Shown here: one piece after another, positions 35,564 to 44,585 of the stretch
Layout of the letters: each line of letters begins with the position of its first letter
Numbering within the stretch: position 1 is the stretch's first letter
NCBI GenBank assembly: GCA_023387815.1
Contig: JAEWHK010000026.1
Location: 1 to 64,000 of the forward strand
Origin: Pseudomonadota bacterium
GTDB taxonomy: Bacteria; Pseudomonadota; Gammaproteobacteria; Burkholderiales; Burkholderiaceae_B
Direction: 5' to 3'
Length of the DNA: 64,000 nt
Notes under the pieces: generated by a model
Told to the model about the DNA's origin: nothing
What the model saw: only the letters and a program-made list of their open reading frames with translations
The model's database searches: none
Made by a program: the position numbers and the translations under genes

Positions 35564-35642
35564 TTTTCACTCCCGAAGACGCAAGTACGAGCGTTTCGAC
35601 GGAATCTGACGCGATTTCGTCGCAAATATGCCGCAGCGATCA

Positions 35643-35693
35643 TTTCCTATCAGGAAACGTACCATCAATAATATCAGTATTTATTTCCGGAAA
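35643..35693. promoter_or_regulatory. Pair of TTTCC...GGAAA palindromes, candidate LysR operator
   Basis: TTTCCTATCAGGAAA (35643-35657) and TTTCCGGAAA (35684-35693) lie in the gap between the divergent LysR and DoxX genes, centres about 38 bases apart. The first fits the T-N11-A pattern of LysR sites. Two sites of this kind, one recognition and one activation, are the usual LysR arrangement. Function is inferred only from symmetry and position. Confidence 0.45.
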
Positions 35694-35838
35694 GAATACG
35701 ATTAAACTGATTTACACATTATCCGATGCAATGCCGGCGCCTCGTACGATCGTTCAATTGTGATTTTTTGCAAATCCCTATACAGTCATATCAGGCATCC
35801 GCCGTATCGGTACTTTTCTGATCAATTAAGGATTACAC

Positions 35839-36231
35839 ATGAAAACTGACCACCTTGTCCCGTACGCCCTGGCACTGCTTCGTATCGTTTCGGGTTATAC
35901 CCTGATGCTGCACGGAACCGCCAAGTATTTCCACGCACCTCATATTGAAATGTTCGACCAGTTGCAGGCATTCTCCATGCCTGGTATCGCAGGCATGATT
36001 GAACTGGTTGCCGGTATTCTGCTGATTCTTGGACTGTTCACACGCCCTGCAGCGTTCATCGCCTCTGGCATGACCGCCGTTGCCTATTTTTATGCACACG
36101 CGCCACAGGGAAATGCCCTTTTTCCGCTGATGAATGGCGGCGAAACGGTCGTACTGTATAGCTTCATTTTCCTGTTCATCGCCGCTGCGGGTGCGGGCGC
36201 ATTCAGTATCGATAACCGCCGCAAGCTGTAA
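35839..36231 (+). CDS. DoxX family membrane protein
   Basis: This is a 130-aa protein with four hydrophobic segments, matching DoxX: ALLRIVSGYTLMLHGTAKYF, the second helix IAGMIELVAGILLILGLFTRPAAFIASGMTAVAYF, and a C-terminal helix. DoxX proteins are small inner-membrane proteins of unclear biochemical role, often linked to redox or thiol stress. The start ATG has AAGGA six bases upstream. It is the first gene of a plus-strand pair with a LigB-type dioxygenase, opposite a LysR regulator. Confidence 0.9.
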   Translation: MKTDHLVPYALALLRIVSGYTLMLHGTAKYFHAPHIEMFDQLQAFSMPGIAGMIELVAGILLILGLFTRPAAFIASGMTAVAYFYAHAPQGNALFPLMNGGETVVLYSFIFLFIAAAGAGAFSIDNRRKL

Positions 36232-36248
36232 AACTGCACCAATCTTCC

Positions 36249-36270
36249 GCAACAGGCATCCGCCTGTTGC
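36249..36270 (+). terminator. Hairpin after the DoxX gene
   Basis: There is a perfect 9-bp stem, GCAACAGGC / GCCTGTTGC, with loop ATCC, 18 bases after the DoxX stop. No T-run follows, so it may be a weak terminator or an mRNA-stabilising hairpin that lowers expression of the downstream dioxygenase. Confidence 0.5.
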
Positions 36271-36479
36271 CTGCACCCTCCTGCAGTCTTCAGCCAGTCC
36301 GGAATCACCACCGATAAGTCTGCAGGAGTACGCGCTACACATTGTTTCTCCTTTTCCAGCCATGACGCCCCACGAATGGGCGCGGCGGATCGCGGCCGGC
36401 GCAAACGCCTTCGCATTCGTGAAAATCCTTTGTGACAGGACACAGTGCCTGCCGATCAAACTTCATGTAAGAGGTCATT

Positions 36480-37274
36480 ATGAAAATGCCAGTCTATTTT
36501 ATTTCGCACGGCGGGGGCCCATGGCCCTGGATTGATGAATGGCGTCCCATGTATGCGGCGCTCAACAAATCGCTTGAACATTTACCAGCCGAACTGCCGG
36601 CCGCCCCCAAAGCTGTTCTAATGGTTTCTGCCCATTGGGTCACCAACGAAATCACGGTCGGCACCGGGGCACAACCCGACATGCTTTATGACTACTACGG
36701 TTTTCCGGAACACACGTATTCCATAAAGTACGCTGCGCCAGGCGATCCTGCACTGGCTGCGCGCGTGCAATCGCTGCTGCAGGCGGGCAATGTGCCGGTC
36801 AGGGAAGATGCACTGCGAGGGTTTGATCATGGTGCCTTCGTTCCCATGGCTGTCTCCTTTCCGAAGGCCGACATTCCCATGGTGCAGCTCTCCATTCGCA
36901 AGGATTACGATCCGCAATTTCACCTGCAGCTGGGCAGCCTGCTGGCGCCCTTGCGCGATGAGGGTGTGCTGATCATTGGCAGCGGCCTGAGCTACCATAA
37001 TCTGCGACTTCTGGATCAGCGTGGCGCGCAGCCTTCCGCCGAGTTCGATGCCTGGCTGCAGCAGACCATTCTGGAGAGCAAGCCGGATGAACGCGCCAGC
37101 CGCCTCGCACATTGGGAAGACGCGCCGTCAGCCCGACTGGCGCATGCGCAGGAGGACCATCTGATTCCGCTCATGGTTGCGGTTGGTGCTGCCGGTCAGG
37201 ATCCGGCTACCCTGTCCTACCACGAAAAGCACGCCTTCGGATCCATTACCGCGTCCAGCTTTCGCTTTGGCTGA
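36480..37274 (+). CDS. LigB-type extradiol dioxygenase (YgiD/DODA-like)
   Basis: This 264-aa class III extradiol dioxygenase-like protein is close in size to E. coli YgiD. Likely metal ligands are His10 (SHGGGP), His52 (SAHW), His117 (DHGAFVPM) and His173 (SYHNL). The family opens catechol rings, for example 4,5-dioxygenation of DOPA; the natural substrate here is unknown. AGAGG precedes the ATG. It is separated from DoxX by 248 bp containing a strong hairpin, and may have its own promoter. Confidence 0.9.
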   Translation: MKMPVYFISHGGGPWPWIDEWRPMYAALNKSLEHLPAELPAAPKAVLMVSAHWVTNEITVGTGAQPDMLYDYYGFPEHTYSIKYAAPGDPALAARVQSLLQAGNVPVREDALRGFDHGAFVPMAVSFPKADIPMVQLSIRKDYDPQFHLQLGSLLAPLRDEGVLIIGSGLSYHNLRLLDQRGAQPSAEFDAWLQQTILESKPDERASRLAHWEDAPSARLAHAQEDHLIPLMVAVGAAGQDPATLSYHEKHAFGSITASSFRFG

Positions 37275-37345
37275 GCGGCCGGAATGACTTGCCAAATGCC
37301 GGCCTGATCTACACAATACAGCTTTGCGTAAAAAGCTTCTGCATC

Positions 37346-38209
37346 ATGACACCGCGGCAACAAGGCCTGGCATGCGCCCATATCGCTGCCGTATTTTTTG
37401 GACTGACTGGCGTACTGGGTCACGTCATAGACGCCGTCCCAATGACCATTACGTTTGGCCGGGCGTTGTTCGCGGTGCTTGCCCTGCTGGTCGTTTCACT
37501 GATCCTGAAAACATCGCTGCTGCGTGGAATCAGCCAACGCCATGTTGTCTCCCTGCTCTGCTCCGGTCTTTCTCTGACCATTCACTGGGTCACCTTTTTC
37601 ATGGCCGTCAAGACAGGGGGCATTGCCATTGCCACCCTGGGCTTTGCCAGCTTCCCCGCCTTTATCACGCTGCTTGAACGCGTGGTCCTTAAAGATCAGG
37701 TCAGACTGCTGGACTGGATCCTGGCAATCATGGTGATTGCGGGCCTGATTCTGGTGACTCCCGCCATTGACCTGAGCAATGACGGCACGATAGGTCTGTT
37801 CTGGGGCATCGTTTCGGCCATCACGTTTGCCACACTCGCGCTGATCAATCGAACCCTGAACGGACTGAATGCCGTGCAGGTCGCCTTCTGGCAGAACCTG
37901 GTTGTACTGTTGTTGTGTCTGCCACTGGGTATTAGCGGTATGGCATTGCTTTCAGGATCCAGCCTGCTTTGGCTGATCGTGCTGGGCGTGGTCTGCACTG
38001 CGCTGTCGCATTTTCTCTTTGTACAAAGTCTGCGCAATATCACAGCCCGCAGCGCGGGCCTCATTATTGCGCTAGAGCCGGTCTATGCCATTGCATTTGC
38101 CATGATTTTCTTCAACGAACAGCCCACGCTGCGCATGGCTATCGGGGCGGTCCTGATCATTGCCGCAGCGGTGTGGCCCCGCAAGCAGACCGGTCACGCG
38201 CCAGCCTGA
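37346..38209 (+). CDS. EamA/DMT-family transporter
   Basis: This is a ten-helix inner-membrane exporter of the drug/metabolite transporter superfamily, with two EamA repeats (about residues 8-140 and 150-285; YAIAFAMIFFNEQPTLRMAIGAVLIIAAAVW near the end). The 287-aa product starts at ATG 37346 (MTPRQQGLACAHIAAVFFG); the open frame runs further upstream inside the dioxygenase gene without support. It is probably co-oriented with the DoxX and dioxygenase pair by chance; the substrate is unknown. Confidence 0.88.
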   Translation: MTPRQQGLACAHIAAVFFGLTGVLGHVIDAVPMTITFGRALFAVLALLVVSLILKTSLLRGISQRHVVSLLCSGLSLTIHWVTFFMAVKTGGIAIATLGFASFPAFITLLERVVLKDQVRLLDWILAIMVIAGLILVTPAIDLSNDGTIGLFWGIVSAITFATLALINRTLNGLNAVQVAFWQNLVVLLLCLPLGISGMALLSGSSLLWLIVLGVVCTALSHFLFVQSLRNITARSAGLIIALEPVYAIAFAMIFFNEQPTLRMAIGAVLIIAAAVWPRKQTGHAPA

Positions 38210-38281
38210 CGATTGCATTTGTCGCATGCCGTCACCCGGCGCTACAATGACCCTCATTGTGCCAACAAAAAAGGATCTCCT

Positions 38282-39079
38282 GTGCTTCGCGTTACTTCTC
38301 TCAATGTCAACGGTTTGCGTTCTGCATTTCGCAAGGGACTGGCTCCCTGGCTGGAAAAACATAATGCAGATGTGATTTGTCTGCAGGAAATCAAGATTCA
38401 GGATGCTGACCTGATCGACGAGCTGCGTCATCCTCTGAATTACACGGGCTATTTCTGTCATGCAGAGAAAAAAGGCTACAGCGGCGTCGGTCTTTATCTT
38501 CGCCACAATGCGCAGGTCAACGCGGGCATGAGCTGTGATGAGTTCGATCGTGAAGGCAGGATTCTGCGCGCCGATTTCAAGGATCTGACCATCATCAGCG
38601 CCTACCTGCCCTCCGGGTCCAGTGGCGAAGAACGCCAGGCTGCCAAGTTTCGCTTCCTGGATCACTTTGGCCCCTGGGTTGATGCCATGATGGAAGACTA
38701 TCGCAAAACCGGTCATAACTACATCATCTGTGGCGACTGGAATATTGCCCACAAGGAAATTGACCTGAAGAACTGGAAAGGCAATCTCAAGAACTCCGGC
38801 TTTACACCGGAGGAACGTGCCTGGATTTCAGATGTGTTTGACCGTCGCGGCTTTGTGGATGTCTTTCGCAAGGTAAATCAGGAACCCGATCAGTACACCT
38901 GGTGGAGCAACCGCGGGCAGGCCTGGGCCAAGAATGTGGGGTGGCGTATCGATTACCAGATTGCCACGCCCGGTATCGCTGAAAAGGCTGTAGCCACCTC
39001 CATCTACAAGGATGAGCGTTTCTCGGATCACGCCCCGCTCACCATCGATTACGACTGGAATCTCGAACCTGCCGAGTAA
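38282..39079 (+). CDS. xthA: Exodeoxyribonuclease III
   Basis: This is an AP endonuclease and 3'-5' exonuclease in base-excision repair. Motifs of the exonuclease III family are complete: SLNVNGLRSA, CLQEIKIQ (metal-binding Glu), GDWNIAH and the terminal SDHAPLTIDY. The start is GTG at 38282, with AGGA six bases upstream, giving 265 aa; the longer open frame begins inside unrelated sequence. It is a single-gene unit, ending near a hairpin shared with the convergent cytochrome genes. Confidence 0.94.
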   Translation: MLRVTSLNVNGLRSAFRKGLAPWLEKHNADVICLQEIKIQDADLIDELRHPLNYTGYFCHAEKKGYSGVGLYLRHNAQVNAGMSCDEFDREGRILRADFKDLTIISAYLPSGSSGEERQAAKFRFLDHFGPWVDAMMEDYRKTGHNYIICGDWNIAHKEIDLKNWKGNLKNSGFTPEERAWISDVFDRRGFVDVFRKVNQEPDQYTWWSNRGQAWAKNVGWRIDYQIATPGIAEKAVATSIYKDERFSDHAPLTIDYDWNLEPAE

Positions 39080-39094
39080 GACTGGCTCGTCGGC

Positions 39095-39118
39095 CAGCCG
39101 GTCAGGTCAGGCCGGCTG
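39095..39118. terminator. Hairpin between xthA and the cytochrome genes
   Basis: A 7-bp stem, CAGCCGG / CCGGCTG, with a ten-base loop lies in the 49-bp gap between convergent genes. There is no T-run on either strand. It is probably a weak bidirectional terminator. Confidence 0.4.
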
Positions 39119-39128
39119 CTCGAGTCGG

Positions 39129-40403
39129 CTAGTCCAGATTACGAACGCGATTGACATCGCGGTGATGGATTCCACCTGACTGATTACCCCAGGTATTGCG
39201 GATATACGTGGCTGCTGCCGCAATCTGCTGATCATTCAGGAAATGACGAAACGGTGGCATGCCATAAGGCTGCGGCGTCCTTTCGGTTGTCGGCGTAAAA
39301 CCGCCATCCATAATGACCCGCAACAGGCCCGTTGTATCTGCCCCGCGTACCAGACTATTGCCTGCCAGCGGCGGCCACACTCCGGCCTCGCCCGTGCCAT
39401 CCGCCTTATGGCAGGCGGCACAGTACTGACCATAAACATCTTTGCCCATGGCGTAGAGCGTGTCGTTGACTTCGCCACTTTTGGTCGTTCTCAGGCCTGC
39501 CGCAGGCAGCGATTTCAGATAAGCGGCAATATCGGACACATCGCGTTCATTCAGATACTGAACGCCACGCAATGCCTCGCTCATTGGTCCCACGACCGCA
39601 CCGTGCGCGGACACACCGCTCAACAGCAGATCGGCAATGTCCTTGTTGCTCCAGTTACCCAGCCCCCCGTCCGTATCGCCGGTCAGAGCTGGCGCATACC
39701 AGATACCATCGGGCATTTTGCCACCCTGCAATTGACGCGACTGAACCATTCCACCCAGGCTGTCACGCGGCGTGTGACATTCCGCGCAATGCGCCACCCC
39801 GTCCACCAGATGCCGGCCGCGCAGCACCGCGTCCGATGATGGTTCAGTCTTCGCCACTGCCGGTGCCGGACGAAAATAAAGGGCACGCCAGAAGGCGAGC
39901 AGGAAGCGGAAATTGAACGGTGCCTGCAGGTCATGTGCCGGGGCATCGCGGTCGCTGGGCGGCAGCGTCTGCAGATAACTGAAGATGGCATCCGTATCTT
40001 CGCGACTCATATGCGAATAGCTCTGATACGGAAAGGCCGGATACAGCAGCGACCCGTCGGGCGCCTTGCCGTTATGCAGTACCTGCCAGAAATCATCTGC
40101 GGTCCATTTACCAATACCGTGTTGCGGATCCGGTGTGATATTGGGTGCAAAGAAAGTGCCAAACTCGGTTTTCAGTCCACTGCCACCCGAGAACGCAGGT
40201 GTATTGACCGCGGTGTGGCACCCAACACAATTGCCGATCTGGGTCAGATACTTGCCGCGTGCGATAACGGCCTGGCTCGCCTTGCCTGCCGTCAGTGTCG
40301 ACGCGGGCTGCTCGCCATCGCGTGAGCCAAGCCAATACATTGCACCAGCCACCACAAGCGCAACCAGAACCAGCGCCGCAACCCCTCTCAAAAGCCATTT
40401 CAT
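39129..40403 (-). CDS. Membrane-anchored triheme cytochrome c
   Basis: The 424-aa protein has an N-terminal hydrophobic helix (VAALVLVALVVAGAMYWL) acting as anchor or signal. Three heme c sites follow: CVGCH, CAECH and CAACH, spaced by about 150 residues. This is the architecture of cytochrome subunits of membrane alcohol or aldehyde dehydrogenases (AdhB type). No dehydrogenase gene lies beside it. Its start overlaps the stop of the diheme gene by four bases, so the two are coupled. It probably passes periplasmic electrons to the respiratory chain. Confidence 0.9.
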   Translation of the reverse strand: MKWLLRGVAALVLVALVVAGAMYWLGSRDGEQPASTLTAGKASQAVIARGKYLTQIGNCVGCHTAVNTPAFSGGSGLKTEFGTFFAPNITPDPQHGIGKWTADDFWQVLHNGKAPDGSLLYPAFPYQSYSHMSREDTDAIFSYLQTLPPSDRDAPAHDLQAPFNFRFLLAFWRALYFRPAPAVAKTEPSSDAVLRGRHLVDGVAHCAECHTPRDSLGGMVQSRQLQGGKMPDGIWYAPALTGDTDGGLGNWSNKDIADLLLSGVSAHGAVVGPMSEALRGVQYLNERDVSDIAAYLKSLPAAGLRTTKSGEVNDTLYAMGKDVYGQYCAACHKADGTGEAGVWPPLAGNSLVRGADTTGLLRVIMDGGFTPTTERTPQPYGMPPFRHFLNDQQIAAAATYIRNTWGNQSGGIHHRDVNRVRNLD

Positions 40404-41308
40404 TGCTGTGCTCCCGATACGGTCTGAATGCCACAGGTGACGGGCGTTTTCTGCGGCTCACTGATCTGACCCGCGGCACGAGGATCCTGGCTGGCCAGCC
40501 AGGCAGAGACCGCCTGCACATCTGCCGAAGTCATTTTCCGGGCAATCTCTCCCATGCAGTCAGGATCCACGGAATGACGTATGCCATACTGCCAGGCACC
40601 CATCTGCGCCGTAATATATTCGTTGGTCAGCCCCGTCAGACCGGGAATGGCAGGCTTCATGCCCTTGAAGTTATCGCCGTGACAGGACACACAGGCGGGG
40701 ATATTGCGATCGGGTGCACCATGACGCACCAGTTGTTCGCCCTGTGCCATGACCGTTGGCGAAACACGTAGTGGCGGGCTTACTTCAAATTCAGGTGTCT
40801 GCTGACTGAACCAGACTGCAATCTCTTTCAGATAATCGTCTGATAGCGTGACCAGCAGACGCTGCATGGGCATGTATTCCCGCCTGCCTTCGCGAAATCT
40901 CAGCAACTGCTGATACAGATACTCTGCAGGCTTTCCTGAGATGCGCGGGTAGAAGGCATCCGAGCCTTGTACGCCGGTCGCACCGTGGCACATGGTACAG
41001 GCAGCCAGCCGGGCCTGCAGAGTGCCTGGCTCGCCAATGGGAATCCGGCTTTGTCCGGCGCCAGATCTGACCGGCGTTGCCGGCCTTGCCTTGGGAGGCT
41101 GAGCCGGCGTTGTCGCCGCTGGCACCTGTCCGGGAACTGCGTTGTGATCGCCTATGGTTGAAGACGATTGTGAGGCCGCTGCACCGCTATCGGGCTGTGT
41201 TTGAACGGGCGTCTGTGCAAAGGCTGTCGACACTCCGATAGCCAGTACCAGCGCCAGCGTTCGTCTGACGCCCGGCGACAAAGACGGTGCCCATCTCCCA
41301 TCCGGCAT
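40400..41308 (-). CDS. Diheme cytochrome c (c4-like)
   Basis: Two heme c sites, CTMCH and CVSCH, mark a periplasmic diheme cytochrome. A signal peptide (GVRRTLALVLAIGVSTAFAQT) is best placed if translation starts at the ATG at 41308 (MPDGRWAPS), giving 302 aa; an ATG at 41389 is in frame and would add 27 residues before it. A Pro/Ala/Thr-rich linker of about 60 residues precedes the first heme. It lies downstream of ampG on the same strand and is coupled to the triheme gene. Confidence 0.88.
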   Translation of the reverse strand: MPDGRWAPSLSPGVRRTLALVLAIGVSTAFAQTPVQTQPDSGAAASQSSSTIGDHNAVPGQVPAATTPAQPPKARPATPVRSGAGQSRIPIGEPGTLQARLAACTMCHGATGVQGSDAFYPRISGKPAEYLYQQLLRFREGRREYMPMQRLLVTLSDDYLKEIAVWFSQQTPEFEVSPPLRVSPTVMAQGEQLVRHGAPDRNIPACVSCHGDNFKGMKPAIPGLTGLTNEYITAQMGAWQYGIRHSVDPDCMGEIARKMTSADVQAVSAWLASQDPRAAGQISEPQKTPVTCGIQTVSGAQQ

Positions 41309-41414
41309 TTCGACCTGTTTACCGACCCCTGCCGATGTACAGGCCAGCGCAAGCGCTGCTTTTTTCTCCCCCATTGATATTCTGTTCATTATTTATCTCT
41401 TTCAAACAATCGCT

Positions 41415-42692
41415 TCAACTCTCTTGCGTTTCCTTTTCTGCAGAAGACGGGTCTGGTTCCAGTCGCCTGATTTCAGTACGCATGAACCATAGGACGATGA
41501 GTCCGGGCAGCGCAATCAGGAAAGTGCATACAAAAAAGACCGGCCAGCCGTAGGCCTGAACAATCGGCGGCGTCAGGGGACCGGCAATAAACACCCGGCC
41601 AACGGCAGACAATGCCGACAGCAACGCAAACTGGCTCGCAGTATATTGCACATGACATAAAGCCATCAACAGGGCAACAAAGGCCGCTGTACCCAGCCCC
41701 CCGCACAGATTCTCGAAACCCACGCCCAGTGCCATCAGTGGAAGATTTTGCGGATTCAGGGCAATCAGCGTGTACATCAGATTCGACAGTGCCTGAAGTA
41801 TGCCAAACAGCATCAGTGATCGATACAGGCCCAGCTTGCTCATCAGGCCCCCGCCAATCAGCGCCCCCACAATGGTGGCGATGACGGCCAGAATTTTGTT
41901 GACCGTTCCCACGATCTCAGCAGAAAAACCGGCACCACGGATCAGAAACGTGGTGGACAATGCACCCGCAAACGCATCGCCCAGCTTGTAAAGCACAATC
42001 AGGGCCAGAATACTGAGTGCGCCTTTGCGCGACAGGAATTCGCGAAACGGTACGGTAAACGCATCGTAAAGCGTGCGCGGCGCCACATTGGCACCGGCAG
42101 TTTCGGGCTCGGGCGCAAGCCAGGTGAGCACGGCTGCACCAAACATCAGCATACCCATCAGGATATACATGGCGTTCCATCCCAGCCAGACCGCCGCCAG
42201 CCAGATCGCCAGGCCACCCGACACGATCATCCCGATCCGGTAGCCCAGTGTGCGAATGGCCGCGCCCGCTGCCCGCTCTTCGGGCCTAAGCACATCGGCG
42301 CTGTACGCATCAAACGCAATGTCCTGTGTTGCCGACAGAAAGGCCACGACCGTGGCCAGCGCGGCCAGCCAGAATAGCGAGTGAGAAGGATTGAGCAATC
42401 CCATGCTGCAAACCGTCACGCCAAGCAGGATCTGCGAAATGGCCATCCAGCCACGTCTGCGACCCAGAAAAGGCGGCACATAGCGATCAATGAACGGCGC
42501 CCACAGAAACTTGAAGGTATAGGCCGCCCCCACCAACGTCAGAAACCCGATCTCGGTAAGCGGGACATCTTCCACCGTGGCCCAGGCCTGCAGCGTTCCG
42601 CCTGTGAGCGCCAGCGGCAGACCACTGGCCAGCCCCAGCAGAAGCAAAGGAAAAACGCGCGGACTGGTATAAGGGCGGATCAGATTTATCAT
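41415..42692 (-). CDS. ampG: AmpG-family muropeptide permease
   Basis: This is a major-facilitator transporter that imports anhydromuropeptides for cell-wall recycling. The 425-aa protein has about 12 membrane segments. The AmpG motifs are LGLASGLPLALTGGTLQAW near the start, FLWAPFIDRY and RRGWMAISQI, and QDIAFDAYSADVL. Its start overlaps the metW stop (ATGA), so it is co-translated with the methionine genes. That neighbourhood is unexpected but the family match is clear. Confidence 0.92.
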   Translation of the reverse strand: MINLIRPYTSPRVFPLLLLGLASGLPLALTGGTLQAWATVEDVPLTEIGFLTLVGAAYTFKFLWAPFIDRYVPPFLGRRRGWMAISQILLGVTVCSMGLLNPSHSLFWLAALATVVAFLSATQDIAFDAYSADVLRPEERAAGAAIRTLGYRIGMIVSGGLAIWLAAVWLGWNAMYILMGMLMFGAAVLTWLAPEPETAGANVAPRTLYDAFTVPFREFLSRKGALSILALIVLYKLGDAFAGALSTTFLIRGAGFSAEIVGTVNKILAVIATIVGALIGGGLMSKLGLYRSLMLFGILQALSNLMYTLIALNPQNLPLMALGVGFENLCGGLGTAAFVALLMALCHVQYTASQFALLSALSAVGRVFIAGPLTPPIVQAYGWPVFFVCTFLIALPGLIVLWFMRTEIRRLEPDPSSAEKETQES

Positions 42693-43318
42693 ACGGGCGA
42701 TTTTCTGTCTGTCTCAAAATGATAGACCGCCAGTGTGCTACGCAAACTGGGCATAAAGGAAATCTCAGTCTCGTCGCGAAAGGTGGCGCGCTCCAGAATG
42801 CGAAAACCCAGGCGCGCAGCCAGGTCTTCGAAGTCTTTCAGCGTGCACAGATGGATATTAGGGGTGTTATACCACTCGTAAGGCATCTGCCCCGTCACCG
42901 GCATGCGTCCATTCAGAATGGACAGCCCGTGCGTCCAGTGACCAAAGTTGGGGAAGGACACCACACCGAATCGGGCAACCCGCCCCATTTCCTTCAGAAC
43001 ATGTTCGGTATTGACCACGGCCTGCAGCGTCTGGGACAGAACCACGGTATCAAACTGCTGATCGTCGAACATGGCCAGCCCGTCATCCAGATTCTGCTGA
43101 ATGACCCGCACGCCCTTGTTGACGCAGGCAATAACCTGGGCATCTTCCTTTTCCACGCCCACGGCCGTCACGCCGCGCTCGCTCTGCAAATGCGACAGCA
43201 GCGCGCCGTCACCACAACCCAGATCCAGTACCCGGGAGCCATCCTGCACCCAGCCTGCAATTCGCAACAAGTCTGCACGAACGTGTTTCTTCTGTTCGGT
43301 CCTGATTGTCTGATTCAT
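42689..43318 (-). CDS. metW: Methionine biosynthesis protein MetW
   Basis: MetW is a small methyltransferase-fold protein that assists MetX. A SAM-binding-type motif VLDLGCGDGALL is near residues 34-45, and the typical end (SLRSTLAVYHFE) is present. The 209-aa product overlaps metX upstream and ampG downstream by four bases each. In pseudomonads, MetX needs MetW for activity; the tight coupling supports the same here. Confidence 0.94.
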   Translation of the reverse strand: MNQTIRTEQKKHVRADLLRIAGWVQDGSRVLDLGCGDGALLSHLQSERGVTAVGVEKEDAQVIACVNKGVRVIQQNLDDGLAMFDDQQFDTVVLSQTLQAVVNTEHVLKEMGRVARFGVVSFPNFGHWTHGLSILNGRMPVTGQMPYEWYNTPNIHLCTLKDFEDLAARLGFRILERATFRDETEISFMPSLRSTLAVYHFETDRKSPV

Positions 43319-44508
43319 GCCGCTACCTCATCACAAGTTTGGGGAACCAGGTTCAGACTTTGGGCAATACGATCGTAATATGCCCGCACCACAGCGTGAT
43401 AACGCGGGTCATCCAGCAGAAACGCATCGTGTCCATGCGGCGCGTCAATTTCTGCATAAGTGACCTGCTGACCATTTTTGAGCAGCGCCTTGACCAGTTC
43501 GCGCGTACGCTCCGGTGGAAAACGCCAGTCAGTCGAAAACGACACCGCCAGAAACTCGGCCTGCGCCGGACGCAGTGCCTGAGCCAGATCGCCCCCATGA
43601 CGGCTGGCCGGATCGAAATAATCCAGCGCGCGCGTAATCAGCAAATACGTATTGGCATCAAAATAACGCGAGAATTTTTCGCCCTGGTATCGTAGATAGG
43701 ATTCCACTTCGAATTCGACATCGTAACCAAAGCGGAATCGGCCATCTTCGGCCGGATTGCGCTGCGCGCGACCGAACTTTTCTGCCATATCATCATCGGA
43801 CAGATAGGTAATATGGCCGACCATGCGAGCCACAGACAAACCGCGCGCCGGCACGGTATTGAATTCGTAATAATTGCCGCCGTGAAAATCGGGATCACTG
43901 ATAATCGCACGACGCGCCACTTCATTAAAAGCGATATTCTGCGCCGACAGGTTGCTGGTACTGGCAACAACAACGCAATGCGCAACGCGTTCGGGCAGTT
44001 CAATAGCCCAGCTCAGTGCCTGCATGCCGCCCAGCGAACCACCCATGACGGCAGCAAACCGGCTGATGCCAAAATGATCGGCGACCCTGGCCTGAGCGTG
44101 CACCCAGTCCTCGACAGTCACAACGGGAAAGGCCGAGCCCCAGGGTTTGCCCGTGGCCGGATCAATGGAAGCCGGCCCGGTGGAACCAAAGCAGGAACCC
44201 AGATTATTGACACCAATCACAAAATAAATATTGGTATCCACCGGCTTGCCCGGGCCGACCATATTGTCCCACCAGCCGATATCTTTTTCGTTGGTGGCAG
44301 ACACGCCGGCGACATGATGGGAGGCATTGAGTGCATGACAGACCAGGACCGCATTGCTGCGGTCGGCATTGAGCCGGCCATAGGTTTCGACGGCAAGCGT
44401 GTAGCACGGCAGCACCTGGCCACTGCTGAGCGTCAAGGGTTGATCAAACTGAAGATATTCGGGCGAAACCACGCCCACAGATTGCTGTGAAGAATGTTGT
44501 GAGACCAT
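43315..44508 (-). CDS. metX: Homoserine O-acyltransferase MetX
   Basis: This is an alpha/beta-hydrolase-fold enzyme that acylates homoserine, the first committed step of methionine synthesis. The nucleophile is Ser158 (GGSLGGMQALSW), and the late catalytic segment is DAPHGHDAFLLD. The product is 397 aa. Sequence alone does not tell whether acetyl- or succinyl-CoA is used; MetX enzymes paired with MetW are often succinyltransferases. It is the first gene of metX-metW-ampG and has a candidate promoter upstream. Confidence 0.94.
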   Translation of the reverse strand: MVSQHSSQQSVGVVSPEYLQFDQPLTLSSGQVLPCYTLAVETYGRLNADRSNAVLVCHALNASHHVAGVSATNEKDIGWWDNMVGPGKPVDTNIYFVIGVNNLGSCFGSTGPASIDPATGKPWGSAFPVVTVEDWVHAQARVADHFGISRFAAVMGGSLGGMQALSWAIELPERVAHCVVVASTSNLSAQNIAFNEVARRAIISDPDFHGGNYYEFNTVPARGLSVARMVGHITYLSDDDMAEKFGRAQRNPAEDGRFRFGYDVEFEVESYLRYQGEKFSRYFDANTYLLITRALDYFDPASRHGGDLAQALRPAQAEFLAVSFSTDWRFPPERTRELVKALLKNGQQVTYAEIDAPHGHDAFLLDDPRYHAVVRAYYDRIAQSLNLVPQTCDEVAA

Positions 44509-44579
44509 ACGGACCTTTTTAGCGGGATTTTTGAGGCGCCCGCAAGCGGATCAGACAAATCGGCGCCAACCATCGTGAC

Positions 44580-44585
44580 ATTGTA
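44580..44585 (-). promoter_or_regulatory. Candidate -10 box of metX
   Basis: On the minus strand TACAAT, within GATACAAT, lies about 70 bases before the metX start. The -35 region is not obvious. The intervening leader contains two GGCGCC palindromes that could pair, but it does not match a SAM-sensing riboswitch I recognise. Confidence 0.35.

Noticed and set aside
37112..37345. N-terminal extension of the EamA transporter
   Set aside because: It lies inside the dioxygenase gene in another frame and lacks membrane or signal features.
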